Shown here: positions 27,657-37,560 of the stretch, piece after piece | Layout of the letters: each line of letters begins with the position of its first letter | Position numbering within the stretch: the first letter of the stretch is position 1 | From: DHVE2 group archaeon | GTDB taxonomy: Archaea; Thermoplasmatota; Thermoplasmata; Thermoplasmatales; Aciduliprofundaceae | DNA length: 64,000 nt | NCBI GenBank assembly: GCA_015523125.1 | Contig: WAKX01000053.1 | Location: 1 to 64,000, forward strand | Direction: 5' to 3' | Position numbers and translations under genes: made by a program | The notes under the pieces: model-generated | Told to the model about the DNA's origin: nothing | Databases searched by the model: none | Seen by the model: the letters and a program-made list of their open reading frames with translations, nothing else

Positions 27657-29120
27657 TTACCTTTTTATGTGTATATCTACCTGTGGGTACGGAATTTCTA
27701 TTTTTCTTTCCCTGAATTTCTCAACTATTTTCTCCCGTATGCTGCTCATCACTATCCACTGATTAACTAAGTTGTCTACCCATATGTAGAGGGTGAAATT
27801 CAAACTGGAATCCCCAAATTCTCTGAATACTACGTTTGGTGTGTACTTTCCTTCTTTCAAAACGTGAGGGTTCTCCTGAGCTACTTCTAATAGAGTTTCT
27901 CGAACTTTCTTTATATCGCTGTTGTACGATACCCCTACATCAATTCTTAGCTCCAATTTTGTGTCAGGTCTGGTGAGATTCGTAATTTTGTGATTGGCTA
28001 TGATGTTGTTCGGAATATAGATTATTGTGTTCCCGAATATGTCGTAGAGCTTCGTGCTTCTGAGACCTACGTCTCTAACTTTGTAAACTTTTTCGTCGTT
28101 CTCTAAGATTATGTAATCTCCCACTTCCACCGAACGATCTAGAAGAATATGAATTCCCGAGAAGAAATTGGCCATGGTGTCCTGGGCGGCAAAGCCCAGT
28201 ATGATACCCAAAACCCCCATGCTCGCGAGGAGAACGGTAACATCGACTCCGAATGCTTGGAGAATCATTATTCCTCCCAAACCAAGGATAGTCACTATGC
28301 CCACCTTTTCGAGGGCAGAAATCATGGCGCTTTCCATTCTACCCATTTTGTTCCTGAATCTGAACGCGTAATGAATGATCAAATCTCTGTAGATGCGGTA
28401 CATTATCCAAGTCACGATTAGGATGGTCAGTACGTTGTAAATGAGGTATACATAGGAGATAAAATCAGTGGGGAGTGGAAATAGGAGAACTGAAGAGTAT
28501 ATTCCGTATAATACAATCCAAAGAACAACGGGTGTGTGGAGTATAGATAAAAGAGCATCATCCACTTTGGTTTTAGTGAGTTTAACTGCCCTTTTAAGCA
28601 TCGCGAAGACCACGTAAACAACGAAGCCTATCACTGCCCAGAATATCAAGGCGTTGAGGAAATTCCCCCAGTATCCCCATTCCTCCGGAAAAGGTATGTG
28701 AAAATAAAAACTCTCGAATAGATGAACTTTGAAGTGAACAATCACGTCGATGCTTGCAGATTCAACGAGTTTCGTTGAGTTGTAAAAATCAACCACGAGG
28801 GTGAAATGCCAGTCTTTTTTGGTGGATACCCTGGGGGCAACGAAATCAACTATTACTTCCCTCGCGCTCCCCGGTTTCAGTATTCCGCTGGGTTGCTCGC
28901 TTTTTATTACCCACCCGTCGTAACTGGGAAGAATAACAGAATAGAAAAGAGATTCGTTCCTGTCGTTGAATACCGCAAAATTAACGCTAAAGCTCTCTCC
29001 CCCAGATACTGTTTTTTCAAAATTTTTGGGTGAAACTTGGGCGTTACCTTGGCCTATGAACGCCACGGAGCTCAATACGATTATGGCCACAAGGAGAGAG
29101 AACCTCAAATTCATTTTCAA
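27657..29120 (-). CDS. MscS-family mechanosensitive channel with N-terminal outer domain
   Basis: A signal peptide (1-27, ending GQGNAQ) is followed by an extracellular beta domain (about 30-130) with the wording of NEW3/CARDB-like folds (SGGESFSVNFAVFNDRNES, LKPGSAREVIVDF). Then come about four membrane helices. The pore helix and MscS beta domain read GVLGIILGFAAQDTMANFFSGI and VEVGDYI. The C-terminus is the MscS alpha-beta domain. The channel core should relieve osmotic stress. The outer domain is unusual for the family. Confidence 0.85.
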   Translation of the reverse strand: MKMNLRFSLLVAIIVLSSVAFIGQGNAQVSPKNFEKTVSGGESFSVNFAVFNDRNESLFYSVILPSYDGWVIKSEQPSGILKPGSAREVIVDFVAPRVSTKKDWHFTLVVDFYNSTKLVESASIDVIVHFKVHLFESFYFHIPFPEEWGYWGNFLNALIFWAVIGFVVYVVFAMLKRAVKLTKTKVDDALLSILHTPVVLWIVLYGIYSSVLLFPLPTDFISYVYLIYNVLTILIVTWIMYRIYRDLIIHYAFRFRNKMGRMESAMISALEKVGIVTILGLGGIMILQAFGVDVTVLLASMGVLGIILGFAAQDTMANFFSGIHILLDRSVEVGDYIILENDEKVYKVRDVGLRSTKLYDIFGNTIIYIPNNIIANHKITNLTRPDTKLELRIDVGVSYNSDIKKVRETLLEVAQENPHVLKEGKYTPNVVFREFGDSSLNFTLYIWVDNLVNQWIVMSSIREKIVEKFRERKIEIPYPQVDIHIKR

Positions 29121-29148
29121 AAAGATAACGGGAAGAAGTATAAAAAAA

Positions 29149-31185
29149 TTACCGGAGGAAGAAAGATGCGAATATCAGGGACACTATGCTCATCAATTTG
29201 ATGAGAATGTTCAAAGAAGGTCCTGCAGTGTCCTTCAGAGGATCACCGACTGTGTCCCCCACAACAGCCGCTTTGTGTGCGTCTCCGCCTTTTCCGCCGA
29301 ATTCTCCCTTTTCTATGTACTTCTTTGCGTTGTCCCACGCGCCTCCTGCGTTTGCCATGTATATGGCGAGCAGGAATCCTGATGCTATTGAGCCGGCCAA
29401 TACGCCTCCCACTGCCTTCGCACCTAATCCAGGGGTCACGCCCACCACTATGGGAACGATTATTGCGAGCAAGGTGGGAAGCATCATCTTCTTTATGGCT
29501 GCCTGCGTGGATATCTCTATGCATTTATTGTAATCAGGCTTGGCTTTTCCCTCTAAAATTCCTTTGATTTCTTTGAATTGTCTTCTGACTTCGTTCACCA
29601 TGTCCTCCGCGGCCACACCCACCGCTTTTAGAGCCAATGCGGAGAAGAGGAAGGGCATCAGTGCGCCTATGAATATTCCCACGGTAACCGCCGGATCGGA
29701 GATGTCCATGGTCACATTTCCAACGCTGTTTGTGAATGTTGCGAAAAGCGCCAGCGCGGTTAGCGCGGCTGAGCCTATTGCGAATCCCTTACCTATGGCT
29801 GCGGTGGTGTTGCCTATGGCATCCAGACCCTCGGCTCTCTCGCGAACCTCTTTACCCAAATGCGCCATCTCCGCAATTCCAGCCGCATTGTCGGCGACGG
29901 GCCCATATGTGTCCATGCTGAGCGTCATACCAAGGGTGCTGAGCATACCAACCGCCGCCAGAGCGATTCCGTAAAGTCCAGCTAAGTAATATGCGACTAA
30001 TATGGCCACGCTCACGGTTATTATGGGAATTACTGTGCTGAGCATGCCTACAGCCATTCCTGTTATCAGATTCGTGGCAGCACCGGTGGTGCTGGCCTTG
30101 GCGATTTCCTGAGTGGGCTTGTATTTGTCCGATGTATAATACTCGGTGGCGAATCCTATAACTATTCCCGCGAAAAGTCCGCTGATTAGAGCAATAAATA
30201 TGTAGTACCACGGCACAGTCGTGTTGAATATGTGATACGTTGGTGATAGATAGTATATCGCTATACCTGCAAAAACCATCATGATAACGGCGCTGGTGAT
30301 GACCCCCATGTTCATGGCTTTTGATGGGTCGTTATTTCTTAGAGCTACGACAACGGAGATTCCTATAAGAGAGGATATGATTCCAATGGCCGCTATGAGC
30401 AGGGGGAGAAGCACTTCTATTGATGATACCAATGCAAACATCACTCCTATGGCGATTGTGGCGATTATGGAATCTACATAACTCTCAAAGAGATCCGCGC
30501 CCATTCCTGCGGTGTCTCCAACGTTGTCTCCCACGTTATCCGCTATGACCGCAGGATTACGAGGATCATCTTCCGGAATTCCAGCTTCTATCTTACCAAC
30601 CAGATCCGCGCCCACGTCGGCGGCTTTTGTGTATATTCCTCCGCCAACCCTTGCGAAAAGGGCTATGGAGCTGGCACCGAAGCCAAATCCAAACAGAATA
30701 TTGGAAAGCTCAACGGTATTCACAATGTCTTTGAAAATTATGTACAAAGCGCTAACTCCGGCGAGGCCCAGACCAACGACGGTTAAGCCCATAACGGCAC
30801 CGGATGAGAAAGCCACCTTGAGCCCGGAGCTAGTGTCCGTTTCCACAGCTTTGGCTGTTCTCACATTTGCGAGGGTGGCGATTCTCATACCCACATTACC
30901 GGCGAGAGCGGATAATATTGCTCCGAACACGAAGGCTATCCATGTGTATGCGCTAATCCCTTTGCTGAAGAGAGAACCGATGTAAAGAAGAATCGCTACC
31001 ACTACGATGTATATTGACAGATATTTGTACTCAGCGTTCAAAAATGTCATTGCTCCATGCCTGATGTACCCTGCAATCTCAACCATCAGGCCTTCTCCCT
31101 GATCCTTTTTCTTCACGTACATTGCGAATATCAAAGCGATCACTATGGAAAGCAAACCTATTCCCAGCGCTATATATCCAATCAT
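29149..31185 (-). CDS. hppA: Membrane-bound ion-translocating pyrophosphatase
   Basis: About 678 residues, some 16 helices. It has the pyrophosphate-binding motif [18 protein letters not shown] and [28 protein letters not shown] carries the Ala of the K+-dependent class at the position where the K+-independent class has Lys. The gate region reads [10 protein letters not shown]: Glu at the site typical of Na+-pumping relatives (H+-pumping plant enzymes have Gly there and Glu four residues later). It hydrolyses pyrophosphate and pumps H+ or Na+. ATG 31185 with GGGTGAT is used; an ATG 9 bases earlier lies before that site. Confidence 0.93.
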   Translation of the reverse strand: MIGYIALGIGLLSIVIALIFAMYVKKKDQGEGLMVEIAGYIRHGAMTFLNAEYKYLSIYIVVVAILLYIGSLFSKGISAYTWIAFVFGAILSALAGNVGMRIATLANVRTAKAVETDTSSGLKVAFSSGAVMGLTVVGLGLAGVSALYIIFKDIVNTVELSNILFGFGFGASSIALFARVGGGIYTKAADVGADLVGKIEAGIPEDDPRNPAVIADNVGDNVGDTAGMGADLFESYVDSIIATIAIGVMFALVSSIEVLLPLLIAAIGIISSLIGISVVVALRNNDPSKAMNMGVITSAVIMMVFAGIAIYYLSPTYHIFNTTVPWYYIFIALISGLFAGIVIGFATEYYTSDKYKPTQEIAKASTTGAATNLITGMAVGMLSTVIPIITVSVAILVAYYLAGLYGIALAAVGMLSTLGMTLSMDTYGPVADNAAGIAEMAHLGKEVRERAEGLDAIGNTTAAIGKGFAIGSAALTALALFATFTNSVGNVTMDISDPAVTVGIFIGALMPFLFSALALKAVGVAAEDMVNEVRRQFKEIKGILEGKAKPDYNKCIEISTQAAIKKMMLPTLLAIIVPIVVGVTPGLGAKAVGGVLAGSIASGFLLAIYMANAGGAWDNAKKYIEKGEFGGKGGDAHKAAVVGDTVGDPLKDTAGPSLNILIKLMSIVSLIFASFFLR

Positions 31186-31230
31186 ATTTATCACCCAGTG
31201 TCTGGTGCATACAAATATAAAATATAAAAT

Positions 31231-32718
31231 TTACTGGCGAATTCTATCTCTAACCTTAATTGCCTTTCCCTTCTTCTCGTGAATCATATCGTACGAGTTC
31301 ATCCTCGCTATACCCCATGCTCGCAGTTCTCCGTTATGCACGATAACGACTTCATCTCCTTCCCTTATTTCTTCACTTGCATTTATTATTCCCACGGCGA
31401 ACACATCGCCCTCCGGATAGAAATCGTCTATTTCCACCACGTATTTTTTCTCTTTAAGCAATTCTCTGGCGCTGCTTTCCGCTAGGGTCAGCATACCCCT
31501 CTTTATGTCGAATCCGAAATACCGAGATTTTCCCTTTTTGATGTCCACCCTCGGAAACCTTCCATGAATTCTCACGTCCGAGAAATCGTCGCAGCAGGAA
31601 AATTGAAATCTCGCTAGGGATGAGAAATTTTCTTTCATAATCTCATGCCACGGCACATGATAATCAAGTTTTTTTGTCTCTTCCGCCAATTTTTCCAAAT
31701 TCATATTCCAAATCATGGTGGCCCCATGCTCTTTCAATATATCTTCCAAAAATTTCATGCTTTCCGGGAGATACGAGATGACAGCTTCGTAGCTGAATTT
31801 TTCCAAGTACCACGAAAGCATTTCTCGAAGCATTTTTTTCTCCTCTTCGTACCAGTGTCCAATCACAGGGATATCGTAATTTTTTGCAGGATATATCATT
31901 TCCAGTTCTCTTGGAACTATGCCGAGAGGGGAAGTGAGAATAACTTCGTGCATGGTGGATTTTGTGTATCTCTTCATAGTCTTATGGCTCTTCGACTCCG
32001 AATAGGGCTTGCGGGCGGAGCATGGAATAAGCAGAAGGTATTTTCCATACCCGGGTTTTTTATACCTCTCTTTCAATCTCTTCTGCCATCTCACAATATC
32101 TGGGCGGTGCAGTGATAGGAGGCTCACGGCGTTTAGCGATGGAATATATGATGGATAGAACATCTCCTGCTTCTCTTGATATTTCAAATCCAAGTACCTT
32201 AAAATCTCCTGGCTTTTATTGTCCGGAATTCCTTCCACAAGTTCTCTTAGTCTGTTCTCTTTGAACGTGTTCAGGGTCATTTGAAAGATGATATCTGAAG
32301 TTCCCGAAGTGCAATTCTCCGATTCGCCCCATAAATTGTAGCAGCTCAGTTTCTCCATGCAGTCGTCGAACACATCATAACCGAGATAAAAAAGAACGGG
32401 ATAGAGATTCGCAGGAACTCCGGGGGCGTAGAAAATCGCCCCGTATCCGTATTTTTCCCTTATTTTGATTGTGTAATCCACGAATTCTCTTGTATTCCTT
32501 AAAAGATCATTGATGTTGGGAATCAGGTAGAAATTCTCATCTATTTTTATCTCTCTCTGCCCAACGCTCGCTGGATATAGAATTTCGCGCTTCACCTCTC
32601 TCCCCAAAATTATTTCTTTGGAATTCTCAAAGACTATATCTTCTCCGCATTTGAGAAGAAGAGGCGTTTTAAAATCCAGCTCCGTTGATTTTGCAAATGA
32701 AAATCTTTTGCTTAGCAT
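31231..32718 (-). CDS. arcS: Archaeosine synthase ArcS
   Basis: ArcS is the TGT paralogue that converts preQ0 at tRNA position 15 toward archaeosine. The core has the lineage motif PCSARKPYSESKSH, which replaces the zinc and catalytic signature of true TGT, and the C-terminal PUA domain (YFGFDIKRGMLTLAESSARELL to IRVRDR-like end). ATG 32718 lies in TTAATATG directly at the stop of the upstream gene, suggesting translational coupling; a longer frame to 32784 would overlap the neighbour by 65 bases. It is the fourth gene of the ftsZ operon. Confidence 0.85.
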   Translation of the reverse strand: MLSKRFSFAKSTELDFKTPLLLKCGEDIVFENSKEIILGREVKREILYPASVGQREIKIDENFYLIPNINDLLRNTREFVDYTIKIREKYGYGAIFYAPGVPANLYPVLFYLGYDVFDDCMEKLSCYNLWGESENCTSGTSDIIFQMTLNTFKENRLRELVEGIPDNKSQEILRYLDLKYQEKQEMFYPSYIPSLNAVSLLSLHRPDIVRWQKRLKERYKKPGYGKYLLLIPCSARKPYSESKSHKTMKRYTKSTMHEVILTSPLGIVPRELEMIYPAKNYDIPVIGHWYEEEKKMLREMLSWYLEKFSYEAVISYLPESMKFLEDILKEHGATMIWNMNLEKLAEETKKLDYHVPWHEIMKENFSSLARFQFSCCDDFSDVRIHGRFPRVDIKKGKSRYFGFDIKRGMLTLAESSARELLKEKKYVVEIDDFYPEGDVFAVGIINASEEIREGDEVVIVHNGELRAWGIARMNSYDMIHEKKGKAIKVRDRIRQ

Positions 32719-32719
32719 A

Positions 32720-35700
32720 TTAATCAAACTTAAACTCCTGTCCACATACTCTGCATTTTTTAATCCTCTTAGCGCATGGCACATGGTATGTTGCTCCGCA
32801 GTTGTCGCAGATCACCATGTCCATCCCCGGAAGTATCGTGCCGCGGCAGAATGCGCATTTCACCTTCTCTTTGGCCTTTTCTATGTGATATCCTTTGCTC
32901 TCCTCTACTTCTTCTTCCATTTCTATAATTAACTCCTCCAAGATGTTATACTCCTTGCCGTCGAAGCGGTAGTACTCTCCCGAGATGGTTATTTTGTTCC
33001 CTCTTCCTTTTTCCAAGAATACGTCAATTTCCTCCCGGGTGCCTTTCTCTACCTTTAGCAGCTCAACCGGTTCATTGGATTCTAAGGCACCTTTCAATTG
33101 TATTTTAACATTCTGAGCATCAGCATCACCTTTATTTTCCAGTATAAGTTTTGCTGCGTATTTTCCATCACTTTCCTCCCCTATTTCTAAAGAAATGTCC
33201 AGATTTGGTTCTAGGGAATCAATCATCATGTTCAGCTTTGATCTAAGGTCATCGAGCTCAAGTTTTGCCTTTTCCATGTCATTGGGTGCTTTTTCCTCTA
33301 TTTCACGCAGTTTGGTTATTAAATCTCCCACCTTCAATCCGAGAGAGAGCGCGAACCTTAAGCGATCTTTTACCTCTTCCACCCTCTTGCTGAAATCTTC
33401 CATGAACACTTTGTATCTGGCGAGGAAGTCGTTGGTTTCGCGGTAAATTTTGATTGCTTCCGCATAATTGCCAACTTTCCTCATTTTTTCGATTCTCTCC
33501 ACGTACTCTTTGGCCTTTTCTTTGCTGTACTCCCCCACTCTCTTATTTACCCTATCCTCCAAGGATTTTATGTATTCATCTAAATATCTCTTGAAGTTGT
33601 TCTCGATATTTTCAAGCATTCTAAAAATCTCTTGGTAATCTTTTTCCTCCATCATCGAAAGAATCTCGTAGAGCTTTGAGTGGTATTCGTCCATGTTCAC
33701 TCCGTACTTCTCATACTTATCAAATTCTGCTTTGAGTTCCTCTACCTTCTTCTTTATAAGAATGGGCATGAATTTCTCCATCCTCTCATTGAGCATTGAG
33801 GCGTATTCGAAGAATTTGGTGTAATCCTTTGCTCTATACTCCCGGAGCTTCATGTCCGCCTGCTCCAAGTCAATGCCCACATCCACATTGAGCTCTTTGA
33901 ATATCCTTTTCCTTTCTGCAAATTCCTTCATTATGCGATCGCTAACATCAGCAAGCTTCTCGTTGAGCTCTTTCTTCATCTCGCTAAGTTTTACCTTTAT
34001 CTTCTCGTATTCCCCCTCCTCAAATAGCTTGTCCATCTCCCGCATACGCTCTTTGAAATCCTCCTCCAACCCTATTCTCTTAATGAGCGTGCTCATCTTG
34101 CTGTAAGCGCTCTTGTACTTGTTCACAGCGTCGATCATCAGAAGCTTTGCATCGGTGTAGCATTGATCCACTAATTTTAGCGATTCTTGATAGTGCATGT
34201 TCTTGAACTCCTCTTTGGCCTGATTGAAGAGCCTCAGAACATCCTTCACGTCCATGCCGAGGCGGTGGGCCTTCATCACCATGTCCCTGATCTCCTTGTT
34301 CTTCTCCTTTATGTAGTTAATAATCCTCTCAATCTCCGAGACCTTGTCGCTTACCCTCATGGATCTCTCTATGGATTGCTCGTAGAGCCCTTTGAGGAAG
34401 AGCTTTTTGGCGTATTCGTACTCCGTTATTATGTCCTTCGGGAGAATCTTGTTCATTGCTTTGATTTTCACTTCCAATCTTTTCAGAATTCCGTATGCGG
34501 TGTTCTTCTGTATTTCGTATTTTTCTATCTCGCCAACGGCGGTCATCACTTTGTTGAGAGCTTCCACATATTCCTTCTCCTTCAAGTTGGACTTGGCCTT
34601 ATTAAGTATGCTCTCGGGAGCAGTTACATCTTCGCCCCTTCTCCTCCGAGCATCCAATTCTTTTTCAACGTTTAAAATTAAGGAGCGTACCTTCTTGTAA
34701 AGTGCATCTTCTATCTCCTTCGTTATCCTATTCGTTTCTTTCTCGACCTTCTCCATGTCCGAGTACTTGGAAAGTTCTTCCAGCTCCTTGTTGTACTTCG
34801 ACACATCTATGCCAAGGGAAACTGCCATATCCATGTATTTCTTTATCTTGCTCTGCAGCTTTGCCATCTTTTCGTTTCTCTCGTAAACTGCCACGATTTG
34901 AGATTCCAGCTTTTTGAGTATGTATAGTGCGTCTAAATATCTTCTCTTTATGAACAGGTCCTTGGCGTTTTCCAGCTCTTCCATATTTATGTTGAGCTCG
35001 TAACCTTTACCGCGGGCATCGTAAATGTCCGTTTCGATTTTTCCTATGTAATCCGTCAAAATGGTTTCCACATGCTCGCGAAGCTCGGATAATATCTTTT
35101 CCCCATATTCTACAAGATGGTCGTATTTCATGTCCTCGTACCTGTTGTAGAACTCCTTTGTCTTCCTCTTGAACTCGTTCCCTAAACCAAGTTCCCTCAT
35201 TACTTTCCCTATGTTGTCCATTTCTTTGCGGAGCTGCTCCACTCTCGCTCTGTTTTCCATGCTCTCCGCTTTGGTTATACATTCAATTGAGAGCTTTTCC
35301 GCCTCCTCGAACTCATTGTTTTCGAACTTCTTCTTCGCGTCCACCAAGAGCTTTGCAATCTCGCTCACGTTGCCCCCCATGTCCTTGAGCTTTGCCACAA
35401 TTTTTGCTGCATTCACCAGCTGAGAATAAGCTCGCTCCGCCTTATCTCTGAGGTTCTTCGCCCTGTTCTTTGCCTCCATGGAGTACTTTATTGCCCCTTC
35501 GTAATCCTCCTTCTCTATGCTATCTTTCGCTCTCTTTAAGAGATCCATGATTCCCTGTTTCCCTATGTCCACGCCGAGTCTTTTGGCCGCCGCTGCAATT
35601 ATCTTGGCTGAATCAAAGACATCCTTGGCCACGAGGCTTTCAAGATTTTTTAGCGCCTCCTTTCCCCTTGAGATGTAATCTTCTACCTTTACCACGTCTT

Positions 35701-37516
35701 TTTTCTTCAGGGAGATTTCGGCCCTTTCGATGTAGCTTAGAACTTCGGTGGTGTTTCCTCCCGCGGCATGTAGGAATTCCACCTTTTCCCTCATCTCGTT
35801 TATCTTCTTCTGGTACTCCTTCCCCTCCATCTCAAACATAATTTCTTTCATAGTAGCTATCTCTTTGAATACACTCTCCAAATCCCCCACTTCAAAATAC
35901 TCATTTATCTTTTTGAATGCCTCATTTAGCCGCGAATCTTGATACTTTTTCGTCTTCTCCTTCAATTCCTTTATATGATCCTCTATTCTGGTGTACAAAT
36001 CCTCCTCCACCTTTCTGAGCGCTAAAATTGCATCCTTGTAGTTTTCGTCTGTTATCTGAGATTTTGCATCTTCCATGCTCAAATTTAAATCCTCTACCGC
36101 GATTTTCTCCTCCTCCGCTTTCTTTATGATTTCCGAGAGATCGTTGTAGAGAGACTGTGCGATATCTCTGAGACTTATCTTTATACCAGCAATTAACTCG
36201 TTAAGCAATTTCTCCGCTTTTTCCGGGTCCTTCTCGATTGTTTCTTCAATCTCTTTGACGGATTCTTCTACGCCTTCTAAAATTATGTTCTCTTTTTCCA
36301 GGTCTTTGATTTCTGCTTTCAACCTCTTTGTTTCTTCCTTGAGCTGATTGTAGAGGTCCTTCTTCCTCTTTACCATATCGATTGTTTCCAGAACTATATC
36401 GTAGGCCCTTTTGTTTTTTCCTATCTTCAAAAAGTTCCTCGCGTTGTCAATCTTCTTCAAAAATGGATTTATATCAATACCATGCTCCTTCGCGTCCAAA
36501 AACAATTCGCGGGCCTGCTTGATTACCTCCATGACCCGCTGAAACTTCATCTTCTCCGCTTCCTCGGTGGCTTTCTTTATCAATTCAACAGCGCCTTCGA
36601 AGTCATCCTCTTGGTACTTTTTGCTTGCATCTTCTAGGTACTTGGAAGGCCCCGAGATATCCAGCTCCATCCCCTTTCCTTCTTCTACTATTCTCTTGGC
36701 TATGTCGTAGAGCTTCTTGAAGAAGAAATCGAATAATTTTTTAGCGTTTTGCAGGTATTCGTCGGCGGCCCTTATGGCCCCCGAGTAATTTCCGGAATTG
36801 AGCAACTCCTTTATCTTATCCTCAGCGGTTTTATCCACGGGTAGATTGAAATGAGCGGAACTGGCGATTTCTATTATTTTGTGGGTCTTCTCAATTTGCT
36901 CATTGACTCTCTTACCAATTTCCTCCTCAGCCTTCTTCTGTATTTCTTTCAATTTCAAAAGGGTCTCTTCGTCCTTCTTCTCCGTATCTATTTTCCCAAC
37001 TTCATCCTTAACCCATTCCATGCCGGGAATTGTGGATATAACTTCGTCGAGTTCTCTGAGGGTGTGGTTTATGCTCTCCTCCATGACCACGTTCAGCTTC
37101 TCGCGGGTCTCGTTTAAAATTTCAAAACTTCTGTCGGGGTCTTCCCTTATTTTCTCATCGGCCTCGCTCAAATCCGCCTTAATCTTAGCGGCATCTTCTC
37201 CGGAGATGGAATCCAATATTGTCTCAATTTTCTTTTTTTCTTCTTTGTAGAGCTCTTCAACTTTGTTTGTTATTTCTTCGTGGAGCTTCTCGAAAATCTC
37301 TATGGCTCCGTCCATGTCCTTCATGTCGTATAGTTCCTTTCCCTTGTCGTACTCTTTTTTGAACTCATCAACGGGAATTTTTCCTTCTAAAAGGGCGAAT
37401 CTCTTGTCTATACTCTCCATTAATTTATCGCATTTTTCCTTCTTTTCCCTAAGCATTTGGGCTTTTTTCTCGAGTTCTTTTTCCAGTTTCAGTCGGCTCA
37501 GATACGGAGTTGGCAC
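32720..37516 (-). CDS. Giant helical-repeat protein with beta-sandwich and RING/PHD-like zinc finger
   Basis: About 1598 residues, no signal peptide or membrane helix. An N-terminal coiled coil is followed by about 13 loosely similar helical modules. Many begin G-(hydrophobic)-(D/N)-(V/I) and contain A-(K/E)-x-x-(L/F)-x-(K/E)-x-x-(Y/F)-x-x-A, for example GVDIGKQGIMDLLKRAKDS, GGNVSEIAKLLVDAKKKF and GMDVKDVLRLFNQAKEEF. Near the C-terminus is a beta-sandwich segment (LILENKGDADAQNVKIQLKG), then a zinc finger C-x2-C-x12-C-x2-C-x4-H-x2-C-x6-C-x2-C, a C4HC3 pattern close to the prokaryotic RING family. GTG 37516 has GGAGG at 7 bases; TTG 37522 is too close to that site. It lies 44 bases behind ftsZ and abuts arcS. 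Function unknown; a scaffold linked to division is inferred from position. Confidence 0.85.
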   Translation of the reverse strand: MPTPYLSRLKLEKELEKKAQMLREKKEKCDKLMESIDKRFALLEGKIPVDEFKKEYDKGKELYDMKDMDGAIEIFEKLHEEITNKVEELYKEEKKKIETILDSISGEDAAKIKADLSEADEKIREDPDRSFEILNETREKLNVVMEESINHTLRELDEVISTIPGMEWVKDEVGKIDTEKKDEETLLKLKEIQKKAEEEIGKRVNEQIEKTHKIIEIASSAHFNLPVDKTAEDKIKELLNSGNYSGAIRAADEYLQNAKKLFDFFFKKLYDIAKRIVEEGKGMELDISGPSKYLEDASKKYQEDDFEGAVELIKKATEEAEKMKFQRVMEVIKQARELFLDAKEHGIDINPFLKKIDNARNFLKIGKNKRAYDIVLETIDMVKRKKDLYNQLKEETKRLKAEIKDLEKENIILEGVEESVKEIEETIEKDPEKAEKLLNELIAGIKISLRDIAQSLYNDLSEIIKKAEEEKIAVEDLNLSMEDAKSQITDENYKDAILALRKVEEDLYTRIEDHIKELKEKTKKYQDSRLNEAFKKINEYFEVGDLESVFKEIATMKEIMFEMEGKEYQKKINEMREKVEFLHAAGGNTTEVLSYIERAEISLKKKDVVKVEDYISRGKEALKNLESLVAKDVFDSAKIIAAAAKRLGVDIGKQGIMDLLKRAKDSIEKEDYEGAIKYSMEAKNRAKNLRDKAERAYSQLVNAAKIVAKLKDMGGNVSEIAKLLVDAKKKFENNEFEEAEKLSIECITKAESMENRARVEQLRKEMDNIGKVMRELGLGNEFKRKTKEFYNRYEDMKYDHLVEYGEKILSELREHVETILTDYIGKIETDIYDARGKGYELNINMEELENAKDLFIKRRYLDALYILKKLESQIVAVYERNEKMAKLQSKIKKYMDMAVSLGIDVSKYNKELEELSKYSDMEKVEKETNRITKEIEDALYKKVRSLILNVEKELDARRRRGEDVTAPESILNKAKSNLKEKEYVEALNKVMTAVGEIEKYEIQKNTAYGILKRLEVKIKAMNKILPKDIITEYEYAKKLFLKGLYEQSIERSMRVSDKVSEIERIINYIKEKNKEIRDMVMKAHRLGMDVKDVLRLFNQAKEEFKNMHYQESLKLVDQCYTDAKLLMIDAVNKYKSAYSKMSTLIKRIGLEEDFKERMREMDKLFEEGEYEKIKVKLSEMKKELNEKLADVSDRIMKEFAERKRIFKELNVDVGIDLEQADMKLREYRAKDYTKFFEYASMLNERMEKFMPILIKKKVEELKAEFDKYEKYGVNMDEYHSKLYEILSMMEEKDYQEIFRMLENIENNFKRYLDEYIKSLEDRVNKRVGEYSKEKAKEYVERIEKMRKVGNYAEAIKIYRETNDFLARYKVFMEDFSKRVEEVKDRLRFALSLGLKVGDLITKLREIEEKAPNDMEKAKLELDDLRSKLNMMIDSLEPNLDISLEIGEESDGKYAAKLILENKGDADAQNVKIQLKGALESNEPVELLKVEKGTREEIDVFLEKGRGNKITISGEYYRFDGKEYNILEELIIEMEEEVEESKGYHIEKAKEKVKCAFCRGTILPGMDMVICDNCGATYHVPCAKRIKKCRVCGQEFKFD

Positions 37517-37560
37517 TTTCAAACCTCCATTATAGTAATGGGAATTTCCGATTTAATATT

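Noticed and set aside
32719-32784. Longer start for arcS
   Set aside because: It overlaps the giant gene by 65 bases, while ATG 32718 follows the neighbour's stop directly and yields a normal N-terminus.
34187-34675. Antisense open frame opposite the giant coiled-coil gene
   Set aside because: Low-complexity shadow of Lys/Glu-rich codons.
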